Assembly: GCA_032433595.1 (NCBI GenBank)
Contig: JASWJB010000201.1
Location: 17,631-81,630, forward strand
Direction of reading: 5' to 3'
Length of the DNA: 64,000 bases
Origin: Conoideocrella luteorostrata
Lineage: Eukaryota; Ascomycota; Sordariomycetes; Hypocreales; Clavicipitaceae
The stretch's first letter is position 1, and every line of letters begins with the position of its first letter. The translations under genes and the position numbers were made by a program. Below, piece after piece: positions 22,661-32,499 of the stretch. The notes beneath the pieces are model-generated. The model was not told the origin of the DNA and did no database searches. It saw only the letters and a list, made by a program, of their open reading frames with translations.

Positions 22661-23820
22661 AGGAATTATACAAGGAATACATCAATACCATGAACGCGCT
22701 CCCTATCAATCATTACGGCGGTCCTAGAAACCAACAAAATAGAACCGCACGTCCTATTTCATTATTCCATGCTAATGTATTCGAGCATAGGCCTGCCTGG
22801 AGCACTCTAATTTTTTCAAAGTAAAAGTCCTGTTTCCCCGCCACACCCAGTGAAGGGCACTAACTTAGACGGCGCCAGGCAACCCGGGCATCGTTGCCAC
22901 CAAGCCAGTCATCGATTGGGCCTGCCTGGTTCATTAATTCGTATTCCAAAACTACGTGTCAAATAATGAGCCCCTGCTACTCCCCTTGACTAAAGAAAGA
23001 CATAGAAGGTGCTTTGAGCGTCCATACTCAGCCAGAAATTGTCTTATTGCATTTTTGCTTGATACCATTTGCTGGCGAGTGCTCCTCAGCCTCCTATTCC
23101 TGCCAAGTTTGAGGAGACCGGCTGGTACGAGGAGGCCACCCGGCTGGCGGACCTCAAAAATGGCACACTCGAGAGCCCGGCTACTAACGATTTACACTAC
23201 GCCCGTGGCCGATCCCTTGTTTATCGCAAACCATTGTCGACGGAAGAGAAGGACACCATCTACAAGTACCCTGTCGAACCCACCCAAGGTCGGCTCAGCC
23301 AGCCTCATCATCATAGATATCTGGGGCGGCAAGGTCGACAGGCCCGACGTCAATAGCCTGATGCTGGCTTAAGCCTCATTAACCCGTCGAGCTATCGAGC
23401 GAGCGGGTAGCCAGCTACGTGCTCTTGAGATAATTGACCACTTGGACCCGCTTGGGCGTACAATGTCTGGATGTACGGAGGGCAACAAAAGCTGTTTTGT
23501 AGGATGTGACGTACAAACTAGCCAAGGCTGAAGCGATGGATGGCTGTGCTACCAGCATGCGGAGAGCCTTCTTTGTCTATTCCGCATCATGGAGCAAGCA
23601 TTGCTTACTCTAGTCCAGAGGCAGGGCGACGCGAGGATTGACATTGACGCTGACCAACTTCATTTCTCAGCCCGCCACAAGCGCATTGAGCGGCTGTCTT
23701 GAGCTTTCATGCTGCCGAACCAGCGGCTGCAGGAGGAAATTACTCGCAAGGAGGGTGACCCGTCAATCTGCAGCAGAATGAGCTTTCCGTTTGCATATCG
23801 CAACCTGGCGAGGGCATAGA
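22661..23820. other. Non-repeat segment between E arrays, with coding relics
   Basis: This stretch separates two E arrays. It contains a frame at 22636-22824 beginning in an E-like unit, then a coding relic at 23069-23380 and a further decayed frame at about 23400-23820 containing HFSARHKRIERLS and MLPNQRLQEEITRKEGDP, broken by stops. I cannot assign the latter. The segment reads like inserted or captured gene fragments. Confidence 0.5.
23069..23370 (+). pseudogene. Frameshifted gene fragment, possibly FAD-linked oxidoreductase
   Basis: The frame at 23069 gives PAKFEETGWYEEATRLADL and EEKDTIYKYPVEPTQ. After a frame change near 23290 another frame continues with SASLIIIDIWGGKVDRPDVN to 23372. 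The two halves join naturally over one frameshift. The second half recalls the (D/E)xxGG(A/K)(I/V) region near the C-terminal half of berberine-bridge-type FAD oxidases. This resemblance is from memory of the family pattern and is weak. No start codon or complete domain is present. Confidence 0.35.
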
Positions 23821-23850
23821 TGAAGACGCACGTCAGATGGACCTACGATC

Positions 23851-24215
23851 TGCCACAAGTGAGCAGCTATGGAAGTCGGTCTCTAAGGCAGTGGAAAAAT
23901 GTCCTTGATTTCTATCTAATTGACGGGAATTTGACTATTATCTATCTCTACGATATTCCTTCTTTTGTGAATTTATTCCATTCCATTGATTCTGACGATA
24001 TCGTAGGTTTCTGGCGACATCGTCCGTTTCCGGTGATGTTGAATTTCTCGTGCGGGGCGCATTCGTCAGCATCGTTCAATTCTGACGATATTGAATGCTT
24101 GCGGTCGTGCGATTCTGTTGAAATTGAATGCTTCCGGTAATGTTGAATGATTCCGATCGCATCGTGCGTTTTCGGTGATATTGAGGTGCATTGTTGAGGA
24201 ATGTTTCCTGTGACA
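23851..24215 (-). mobile_element. Solo LTR of the Copia family, 365 bp, TSD CGATC
   Basis: Reverse-complement relative of the LTRs at 37505-37858 and 42545-42898. It shares AAGTGAGCAGCT, CTAAGGCAGTGGAAAAATGT and CTATCTAATTGACGGGAATT. Exact 5-bp duplications CGATC lie at 23846-23850 and 24216-24220. Removing it rebuilds a normal E unit (GACCTACGATC + CGTGCTTCTTGCAGC). Confidence 0.92.
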
Positions 24216-24679
24216 CGATCCCGTGCTTCTTGCAGCGCCTGTAAGTCTTCCGAGATGGAAACCTTTCAGCGAGCTACTTGCAGCCCCGTACGTCTTCCGA
24301 GAAGTAAACCTTGACCTACAATGTCTGAAGTTCCGATAGCGCCTGCTCCTCTTCCGAGAATTGAACCTTTGAACGAGCTCGTCAAATTGTCCTGCGATAT
24401 GAAATGTCTGTACGTCTTCCGAGATTTAAGCCCCTCCAACGACCTCGTTAGATTGACCTGCGATCTGATGCTTTTTGCAGCGCCTGTACGTCCTCCGACA
24501 TTTGAACCTTTCAACGAGCTCGTCAGATCGATCTACGATATCTAATACTTCGATAGCGCCTTTACGTCTCCCGATATTCGATCCTTTCAGCAAGCTCGTC
24601 AGATAAATAACCTACGATATCCGATGCTTCTGGCAGCCTGTACGCCTTGCGAGATCATACCATTCAACAAGCTTGTTGA

Positions 24680-24923
24680 TGTTGGATTACACGTGTGTGT
24701 GTGTGGGTGGGTGGATATGTGAATACACGGGCTGTGAGAGAAAGGTTACGTGGCCTCTGGGCCTAAGGCAGGAGTTCAGGACGGAAGTGTCTCAGATTAT
24801 AGGCGTATTTATGGGGGGATTTGGACGAGGCCGTCAGATGAGGGATTCTGCATCCATCATCTAAGTAACACAGCTCTTCCCATCAATGCAAACATCGTTG
24901 AACCTCTCCTATCAATTCCAACA
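24680..24923 (+). mobile_element. Solo LTR, 244 bp, TSD GTTGA, inserted in E unit
   Basis: Begins TGTTGGATTACACGTG, ends AATTCCAACA, and is flanked by GTTGA at 24675-24679 and 24924-24928. A second, nested copy lies at 27265-27708. Internal phrases shared by both are ACACGGGCTGTGAGAGAAAG-like and GGCCTAAGGCAGGA. Confidence 0.9.
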
Positions 24924-25555
24924 GTTGACTGACTGGCGATATCTGATGGATCCGATCCTTCTTGTAGCACCTGTACATCATCCGACATTTGAACCTTTCA
25001 ACGAGCTCGTCAGATTGACCTGCGATATCCGATCTTTCTTGCAGAGCCTGTACGTTCCAAGATGTAAGCCTCTTCAACAAGCTCGTCAGCTTAACTTACG
25101 CTACTAGATGCCACTTGCAGCGCCTATACATGTCCAGATCTGAACCTTTCAGCGAACTCATCAGATTAACCGGCGATATCGAATGGCTCCTTCAGCCTGT
25201 GCGTCTTCCGAGATTAAAATCTTTCAACAAGCTCTTCTAAGATGTCTTTCGATATTTGAGCCTTTTTAACAAGCTCGTCAGATTAACTTGCAATGTCTAA
25301 CGCTTGTTGCAGCCCGTATGTCTTCCGAGATTAAAACCTTTAAACGAGCTCCATGTAGCCTGTACGTCTTCCGACATTTGAACCTTTCAACGAGCTCGTC
25401 AACTGACGTACAGTACCTGATGCTTCTTGCAGCCTGCACATCGTCCGACATTCGAACATTTTTAATAAGCCCGTTGGATTGATTTGCGTTATCTGATGCT
25501 TCTTGCAGCGCGTGTATCTGTCAACGAGCTTACCTTCTTGCAGCCCGCTAGCTAG

Positions 25556-26113
25556 GGTCGTAACAAGATAGTAAGGTGGCCCGACCGTGACGCCACAGGA
25601 CAAAAGGTACGCTAATAATCGCAATTGTAGCAATTACAATGTTTGGGATCAATCGTGTGCACCCGTAACAGCCTCCTATAGCTGGACGTATTAGGTGCTT
25701 TTAATCATTTCTCTTATTCATAACTCTTACACAACTTTAGAAAGAGGGGGACAGGTAAGGTAACTGTCTAGTGGAGAACTAGCTCCTCAGTCAACGACAA
25801 ACGGGGACACAATGATAGGTTCAAGTCCAAGACCTACTCCTTGACCACTGCAATACCCTCGTCGATTCTCTACCTATTTTATTGCAGAACTCATTGAGAT
25901 ATGCAACTAGGAAGAAGACATAGAATCTTCAGCTTTCACTGACCACGTCGCTATACTAGCCAGGGGAGACATAAGAGAAGAAACACATTAATGCATAGAG
26001 CGATAGTTTCTATAAATAGTACAATTACTTAGCAATTCCTAGTCCGCGCATTTCTCGCCTGTCTTCTCTGGTCTTTTATATACGTAGTATCAATGGGCTG
26101 GACAGTCTTTTAT
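25556..26113. other. Intergenic, nothing recognised
   Basis: Between the E array and the 3' end of the minus-strand gene at 26114. I see no repeat module or convincing gene. Short tRNA- and rRNA-like words were examined and rejected. Confidence 0.5.
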
Positions 26114-27091
26114 CTACCATGTTATCGCGTTAAAGGCTCCCATAATCCAGGACATCCAGAAAGCGTCGGCTTCGATAGTGCCGCAACTCTCCACCAAGAA
26201 AACATCGTACATGTACAGGATGGCGAAGCAATCTTTTAGGTATTGGTGCAACCGTTGCCTTGCCTCCTGATGCACATTGTCCTGATCTTTAGCAAAAGGG
26301 TCTACAACCACGCCAGTATTAGAAGACTCCATCTCCAGTTGCTGGCGAGCCCACGAGTCAGTTACGCCAAGACTGTTCCAGAAGTGTCGGTGAGGAATAT
26401 TCTGTGCACAGAAGTCGTAGTCCTGGAGCGCATCCCCACTCAAATGACGTAGAAGTGCGGAGTTGTCCAGCAGTAGCTTCGGAGTGTCTTGGCGGGTAAG
26501 TACTGCTTCCGATATGTTCAAGAACATGTAAATGTATAGCGTCACGTAAGCAACGTTGTCTACTCCAAAGCTGTGACCCCAACCAAGATGCCGCAATCGA
26601 GATAGAGGGATCTGGGCATTTAGGCACAACAAAGCCTCTATTGCACCGTGACTTTGCGCAGAGTTCACGCTCACAGCAGCGATAATGATGAGCATCTTCA
26701 TCGCATCGGTCAGATCGCCATCATTATTAGAAAAGTCGCCATGCTCCTCCACTCTGTGTTTCCAATATGAAAGGTCTTTGTAGGATCGCGACAGCGGATT
26801 GTTTAATGCAGAATTCGTGGAATATTCATCAAGATTAAAGGAACGCTCTGCGTAGAGCAGTATGTCATCCGAAAATAGCTTGGAGCCAGGGGGCTGTATT
26901 CGTAGTTTGTCGCGTTCTGTCTTTGAAAATTCTCTAATGGTCGTGATTAATACACGACTGAAGTGGCCCAGATCAGACTCCATCGAAGGTGAATCATTGG
27001 CTTCAAAGCCGTACTGCGCGCCGCTCTCAGACTGCCTTAGCCTGAAATGAGTGGCTGCGACCGGCCACCGAATTTTGTGGTCAAGATGCAT
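26114..27091 (-). CDS. Hypothetical protein, 325 residues, no recognised family
   Basis: An uninterrupted frame from ATG at 27091 to the stop at 26114. Codon use is balanced and unlike the surrounding repeats, and the frame is long for chance, so I treat it as real. There is no signal peptide. Hydrophobic helices appear near residues 130-146 (MKMLIIIAAVSVNSAQ) and 178-192 (VAYVTLYIYMFLNI), and near 292-325 the protein is rich in aromatic residues (AFWMSWIMGAFNAITW). These may be buried helices of a soluble protein rather than membrane spans. I see no catalytic motif. It is flanked by an E array on one side and a nested LTR on the other. Confidence 0.6.
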   Translation of the reverse strand: MHLDHKIRWPVAATHFRLRQSESGAQYGFEANDSPSMESDLGHFSRVLITTIREFSKTERDKLRIQPPGSKLFSDDILLYAERSFNLDEYSTNSALNNPLSRSYKDLSYWKHRVEEHGDFSNNDGDLTDAMKMLIIIAAVSVNSAQSHGAIEALLCLNAQIPLSRLRHLGWGHSFGVDNVAYVTLYIYMFLNISEAVLTRQDTPKLLLDNSALLRHLSGDALQDYDFCAQNIPHRHFWNSLGVTDSWARQQLEMESSNTGVVVDPFAKDQDNVHQEARQRLHQYLKDCFAILYMYDVFLVESCGTIEADAFWMSWIMGAFNAITW

Positions 27092-27264
27092 ACTTATCTC
27101 CGTTTAAATGAACTTCAGAGGAAGCGCAGAAGCTTTACAGGTTGGAGAATTAAAGGTAAGGTCCTCGTGAATCAGAACTGTGCCGCAAGCGTTCATAGTG
27201 GGGTGTTTAAGGATCAGGCGCTATCCCACGTGACTGAGAAGGCCGTACAGTGGGGGCCCTATCT

Positions 27265-27708
27265 TGTTGGATTACAAGTGTGTGTGTATGTAGATATATG
27301 GATACACGGGCTGTAAGAGAAAGGTTACGTGGTCTCTAGGCCTAAGGCAGGAATCTACCATTAGGGCGTCTCAGATTGTAAGGGTATCTATAGGACGATT
27401 TGGACAGGGCCGTCAGACGAGGCATTCTTCCTCCTTCGTAACTGTTGGAATGCCGCCAAGCACAATAGGAAGCACGGAGCCTATCACGTGGTCACCTTCA
27501 AGCCACGATATTTATACGACGATATCGTGCCTTCCACGATGACTTCTTTTCTTCCTTCTTAGATAACCGACTTGACTACTATTGAATATATTGTATTTGA
27601 AGCCGATGATCATGATCATTGCACAACCCTGTGCAACCCACAGTAACAGTAACACAGCTCAACCCATGAATGCCGGAAAAATTTGAACCTCTCGTATCAA
27701 TTTCAACA
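27265..27708 (+). mobile_element. Solo LTR interrupted by a second LTR
   Basis: Second copy of the 244-bp LTR at 24680-24923: it starts TGTTGGATTACAAGTG and ends ATTTCAACA. It is split by the younger LTR at 27443-27642. Without the insert and its target duplication it is about 239 bp. The flanks TATCT and TGAAC do not match. Confidence 0.8.
27443..27642 (+). mobile_element. Nested solo LTR, 200 bp, TSD GTAAC
   Basis: Starts TGTTGGAATGCCGCC and ends CAACCCACA, with GTAAC at 27438-27442 and 27643-27647. It sits within the LTR at 27265-27708, as shown by comparison with the uninterrupted copy at 24680-24923, which reads CTAAGTAACACAGCTC at this point. Confidence 0.92.
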
Positions 27709-27734
27709 TGAACCAGGCGCGACGAAGTCCGTGA

Positions 27735-27905
27735 GCCAAGGTTGAGCTACGTACTATATAGGCACCACTAATTTTTCCTCTTCGGGATTGACTACTTAAA
27801 CAGTCTTCAACAGAGATTTTTACTGAATCATTTGTTCACTAATATATCTGCAGGATTACGACCTGCGGTCTGTCATCCTACGTGACACCACCTCAGTTGC
27901 TCAGT
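27735..27905 (+). repeat. Dispersed repeat, copy 2 (first copy at 10085-10260)
   Basis: Shares with 10085-10260 the phrases TACTATATAGGC, CAGTCTTCAACA, CAGGATTACGACC-like and CATCCTACGTGACAC. It lies about 80 bp beyond the stop of the minus-strand transporter gene. Confidence 0.65.
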
Positions 27906-27985
27906 ATGACGTCCTGTAATATCTGTTGACATAAATCTAGGCTAGATATATCCCTTAAACCAACTGCCTTTAATCGTTGATTCAG

Positions 27986-29443
27986 TCAAATCGCTTTCGT
28001 AAAACCAGGCCCAACCTTTGCTATCCGACTCGCCGCCATGCAGGCCACTGATGCCACGAGCAAGGCACCGCACCAAGCTATCAGCCCGTTCCAGTTCATG
28101 CGCTCTCCGAGAATTGCGCCGGCAATGGGATTACTGATCAGAACGCCAACACCGACCGTAGCAAGTGTCATGCCTAGCCTATTGCCGATTTTGCTCTTAT
28201 CAGCAGTGAGACTGATGACCCCAGCGGCCGGCAAGCCCATGAATGTGCCCGCACAGAACCCATATAGGACACTAAAGACAACCAAACTTGGGGTGTCTCG
28301 AACCGCCAAGAGACAAAACGTAAGTATGGTATTGATCAGAGCAACTAACGCCTGCGCATTGATAGATCCCATCTTGTCGGCGTAGTAGGCTACTATAATA
28401 CGTCCGGGGAGAGAGCTAATGTTAATAATTACCAGAAGGTAGTTGGCCAAGGGAGAAGAGACATTGGTGCGATCAAGCGCAAAAAGCTCAATATAATAAA
28501 AGACAATATAGAGGCCCATATAGCCAAAGAATAAGCCACCATTGAGGAGCAAGTATGGCAGATCTTGGACAGCGTCGCGGTCAATGATGCTTCGAATGGG
28601 CCGGGGCGGCGCCTTTGATTTCATCAAGAGCGCTGGAAGAACACAAGTGACTAATAGTAGGAACCCGAGAATTCGAGTCGCCCAGCCAAAGCCAATGCGA
28701 GACTGTATCCTGGAAAAGGCTATGGGATAAATAACTCCGCCTACAGTATTTAGTTGGATAAATTTCTAGATTATCGTAGCGTTTGAACACATACCCAGAG
28801 CGCTGCCAGCAGAGGACACACCCATTGCCAAAGCGGTTCTTTTGTGAAAGTACTGTGAGGTAACTGCCGGTGCAGGTAGGTATAGAGAGCCGAAGCCAAG
28901 ACCCATCATGATGGCCTGCGTCAGAAAGACTTGCCAGTACTGATGTGTGATGCTGACAAGAAACATGCCGACCACAACGAGCCCGGAACCGGTCCAAAGC
29001 AACGACTGAAGGTAGCCGGCGTCGACGGCCGGTCCGGCGACGATGGACACGAGGAACAGTAGGAACCCCTGCGTGGATCCGATCCAAGCAATATCTGATG
29101 ATGACTTGTCGGATAGAAAATGGAGCTGATAGTACGTTTGGAACGCACCGTACGAATTCATCATGCCCCTTAATACGAACAATAGTCAATTTGTGGTTTC
29201 ACGACCGGGTTTTCTCTTCGAAGCTCTGGTGGTGGCGACTCACCATGTATTCAGATTCAAGCAGAACGCACCGAGCACTTGGAGCCATGCGAACCAATCT
29301 TCCTTGGGCTCCGCGCCGGCTGCGGCGTCTGGCGCGGGCTCGGTGGGTTGTCCATTCTCAAGCGACTTGTCGACATTCTCAGCCCCAAGACTCTGACTCT
29401 CTCGGCCATCGGAGACCACACCGGGCCCGTCGCTTGCCGTCAT
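27986..29443 (-). CDS. MFS monocarboxylate-type transporter, 3 exons
   Basis: Exons 29443-29244, 29168-28795 and 28740-27986 (introns of 75 and 54 bp, GT-AG) give about 442 residues. A hydrophilic N-terminal tail of about 50 residues, rich in Glu, Asp and Ala, precedes the membrane part, which begins WFAWLQVLGAFCLNLNTWG and continues GAFQTYYQ, typical of fungal monocarboxylate-permease-like (MCH) MFS proteins. About 12 hydrophobic segments can be traced, with GLGFGSLYLPAPAVTSQYF in the first half, a central hydrophilic loop (SKAPPRPIRSIIDRDAVQDL) and NISSLPGRIIVAYYADKMG in the second half. Family members carry short carboxylates or related small molecules across the plasma membrane, and fungal paralogues often have unknown cargo. 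Substrate cannot be inferred here. It ends about 80 bp from a dispersed repeat. Confidence 0.88.
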
Positions 29444-29707
29444 TGAGAGTTATTAACAAGCACAGCACAGCGAAATCAATATGTTGCTGCTATTCTTAAA
29501 CGTAGTAGCTCGGGGTTCTTCCAGCTCGAGATCAATTGAGATGAATACTCAGGCACGTCTGCCGCTGGATACCGCATCGTATGAGGTATATATTGCACCA
29601 ACACCCGCGGGGAGCAAGGCACGGACGGGATCTTCGGGACGCCCGGCTACCAGGGCCTTTGTTAGAATGTTGTGGTCCTTGCTCTGCGGGCCCGATATAC
29701 ATATGCA

Positions 29708-29734
29708 CATCATCATCATCATCATCATCATCAT
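29708..29734 (+). repeat. CAT trinucleotide microsatellite
   Basis: Nine uninterrupted CAT units in the interval between the MFS gene and GCN5. It is unrelated to a D array, as no D phrases accompany it. Confidence 0.9.
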
Positions 29735-29943
29735 AAATTATATTCATCATTGCCAGAATTCATCAAAATCCATCTCTTCCTGCCGATTTCCACTGTTGCC
29801 AAATTGCTCCATTACCACATATCCCTGTAAAAGGCACACAACGCAAGAACATACTATGGAGAATCCTCATCACCAGTGCGGAACCACGGTGGATGCGACG
29901 TACGCCAGACGGAACTCTGACGAGGAACATGCACTTGCACGGA

Positions 29944-31243
29944 CTACTCATCCAGCACGTCATACCATTCTGGAACCTCTTTGATAAGAGTCAACATGTA
30001 CTTTTGCATCTTGACCGCACACTTTGAATACACTGTGTTTGTATCATTGTACTGCCGACAGTTATCGAAGACAAGTTTCACGTCGCTGAAAAAATCCTTT
30101 GGGGTGTCATATGTATCACGGTTCAGTCGTTCTTCAATGGTCGTCAGATCCATGGGGTTTTTGATGACCTTGTAGTAGTCGGGGACCTCGTCTCTGTTGA
30201 CCGGATTGAGGAACGGCCATGCTTGCTTGTGGTTCTGTATCTGATACAGCACACGCCGAAGTTCATTGAAGTGCGGTCCGTGCCGGGGTGCGCGGGACAT
30301 TTCGTCCATGGCCGGGCACCATCCGGTGGCCCGAATAGCAGGAATGGACATTGGGTCAATGGGCGTCACGCCGTTGGCCCATTGCGGAGGCGGTCGGTGG
30401 ACAACGTGGCTCTTGCTCATGGCGCGAATCTTGGCCAGCACAACCTCCTTCTGCTTGAGCAGCATGCGGCCGGCTTCAAGGTAGCGTATGCGTGGCAGCA
30501 TGTGGCAGTGCATGAGGGTCCCTCCCTCGTAGTCTTTGATGTACCCCATCCAAAGGGACTTGTCGAGTGTAATGTCCTTGGTGAAGCCTTGCTTCTGGAA
30601 GTACCCCGTGGCATAGTTGTCGGCATACGTGAGAAAATGCATCACGGGCGACGTAGCCCGGACATAGTCCTTCAAGTGTGCCATGAGGTGCGCGCCATAG
30701 CCCTTCACCTGCTGATCAGACGAGACAGCACAGAATACAATCTCAGCAAAGCCACGACTGCGAAATGGTCGGTAGGATATCCCGCCAATGACCTCGAGTG
30801 GTTTTTTGACAATGGCAATGGACAAGTGACTGCGATCGTACACGAGGCGCGCGATGTAGTCCTTGGGCATCTTCGGCAGCTGCTTCTGAAACAAGCATTT
30901 CAAGCCTGCAAGGACGATGACGCTCTCCCTCTCGCCATCGTTATTGACAACCCGGTATTCAATTTCGCCGTTTCGCTCTTCGAGAACTGCAGGCTTCACA
31001 GCAAGTTAGAACACAACACCCCCACCTGAGTTTAGTGGATAATAAGCATACCTTGTCTGGGAAAGGAATCCGCAATGGTGGTCCTACAATAGCCCCAGAA
31101 GCCGGCTCTGGAGACTCTCTCTGCACGGTCTTGGCTCGCTTGGTGTCGGAGGGGGCGTCTGGATCTTCGGACGCTGGCCGCTTCTTGCCCTGCAGCTCGC
31201 GGCCGGTGTCAGCTGGGAATGTTGGCGGCGGTGGTTTGACCAT
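29944..31243 (-). CDS. GCN5: Histone acetyltransferase Gcn5 (SAGA catalytic subunit)
   Basis: Exons 31243-31052 and 30993-29944 (intron 30994-31051, donor GTATGC) give about 413 residues, the normal size for fungal Gcn5. Residues 1-64 are a Pro/Lys-rich tail. The GNAT domain spans about 80-240. The catalytic Glu is in [10 protein letters not shown] (about 148), and the acetyl-CoA loop [11 protein letters not shown] is at about 158-168. The bromodomain lies in the last 110 residues: [23 protein letters not shown], and the acetyl-lysine-binding Asn in CRQYN. Gcn5 acetylates lysines of histone H3 (and H2B) in the nucleus as part of SAGA/ADA coactivator complexes. The ATG at 31243 is the first in frame. 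The gene is intact and shows no RIP-like stops, although repeats lie on both sides of the island. Confidence 0.97.
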
Positions 31244-31364
31244 TGGCAAGGGATTACGGAGCGGTGGGAGATTCTAAAACTGATAGTTCAAAGGGGGTTG
31301 ATGATGGATTGGTTTGCAGTGTTGGCTTGAATGTCAAAGATATCCAAGCAGGCTTCCCCGCCCT

Positions 31365-31549
31365 TGTTGGATGCAATCGAGGGTTAGCCACGTGACCTTG
31401 GACGCCATTGCTCGTATGCTCGACGCGGGACCCAACAGCGGCGTTCCTCTCCCTCTTCTTCTCTCTTAGATGACCCAGATCAGATGAATTAAACTGTTTT
31501 GCTTCTTGTTTTGCTTCACCTTCCGGTATCGATACCCCCGTCACCCGAG
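31365..31549 (-). repeat. LTR-like dispersed repeat, left copy, inverted to 34586-34775
   Basis: Read on the minus strand, it shares GTATCGATACCGGAAGG-like, AAGCAAAACAAGAAGCAAAA, CATCTAAGAGAGAAGAAGAG-like and CAAGGTCACGTGGCTA with 34586-34775 on the plus strand. Most differences are transitions, with the right copy more AT-rich. The two copies flank the gene at 32500-34195. Confidence 0.75.
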
Positions 31550-32499
31550 TCCCCCTGTGCTTTCTTACAAGTAATTAGCTACTTGCGTGTTTAATTAAAG
31601 CGGCTTCTGCCTGTCAAGTGGGCCTAACCATCTGGGCCCTGAATGGGCCGGCCCACATGAGTCCCGCCGCGTAGTTGTGGAGTAGGGCAAGGCATTCACG
31701 CATTCAAGCATTGTTGAACGAACAGAGCTCACAGCGCCTACCAAATCGCACAGAGCACACAGCCAAGTCCGTAGTCTGTCCACGCCCACTTGCTGCCATC
31801 ACAGTATATACATGTACAAGCCTTGCTGAAAGCTGAAAGCCTGCATTGCAAAATCCGGAGCCACCACCAGCGACATGTGCTCTTGATATGAGGCATTTAC
31901 TCATCTTCGGCACAGCTCTGGGGCGCACGTCATCGAGTGTGCCCCACATCTTCTGAACCCCAATTAACTGCCGCCCCCCACCGCCTACCTGCTTGGGTAA
32001 AGCGCCAGCTTACCCCCATCCCTCTTTAAGTAAGGCGCCGGTCGCGCCAGCACGGCACTGGGGATAGATTCATACGTCCTTTGATAGTGGAGAGCGTGCT
32101 ATATTTGGCTACCATGACTACAGTCTGTGTGCATAAATGTCCAACCCCCAGAGGTCAGCCGCGGTACTCGACTGGGTTGGAAATTATTGCACCCCCACTG
32201 TGTAATATCTGCTTGTAATCCCGGCGATCAAGATACATGATGGGGTGATGGCACCGTCGACTCAAGTTGTTCATATGCAAACGTCACTTGCGATCCAGAG
32301 CGCTTAATAAAACAGTGCATGCCTTGGGTTTGTGTCATGTCAAGGTCAGACATGACCTTTTGTTGGGCTCTAATTTTTCGCCAAGGTCATCATTCATTAT
32401 CCAAAGGCAGTTAAACGTTATAAAGATGCTTAAAGCATGATAATCCTTCCACAGCAGCAGAGCTCTGCTCCTGTTATCTACATATTCAGGTGAAATTGC
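31550..32499. other. Intergenic, no gene recognised
   Basis: Between the inverted LTR-like repeat and the 3' end of the gene at 32500. Apart from the MITE-like element at 32121-32200 I see only short unsupported frames. Confidence 0.5.
32121..32200 (-). mobile_element. MITE-like element, 80 bp (copy of 20078-20158)
   Basis: Reverse complement of the 20078-20158 element with few differences. It begins CAGTCTGTGTGCATAAATGT and ends TTATTGCACCCCCACTG. TA precedes it at 32119-32120 and TG follows. It lies in the 3' intergenic region of the gene at 32500. Confidence 0.8.

Larger units (their letters stand above)
23821..25555 (+). repeat. Module E array remnant (block IV) with two solo LTRs
   Basis: E units occupy 23821-23850, 24216-24679 and 24924-25555, split by LTRs at 23851-24215 and 24680-24923. 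The last units end near 25540 at a CTTGCAGCCCGCTAGC sequence, after which the DNA is unrelated. No A-D modules precede this array, so it may be the displaced tail of block III. Confidence 0.82.

Noticed and set aside
25556..25590. GTCGTAACAAG, the word found at the 3' end of small-subunit rRNA
   Set aside because: The match is only 11 bp, with no flanking rRNA similarity and no ITS-like context. It is a chance match.
25770..25850. Possible tRNA: GGTTCAAGTCC B-box with an upstream CTAGTGGAGAACTAG
   Set aside because: The T-stem does not pair, and no acceptor stem or anticodon arm could be drawn.
30223..31029. 268-codon plus-strand frame opposite GCN5
   Set aside because: It is antisense to conserved HAT and bromodomain coding sequence, and no homology pattern was recognised.
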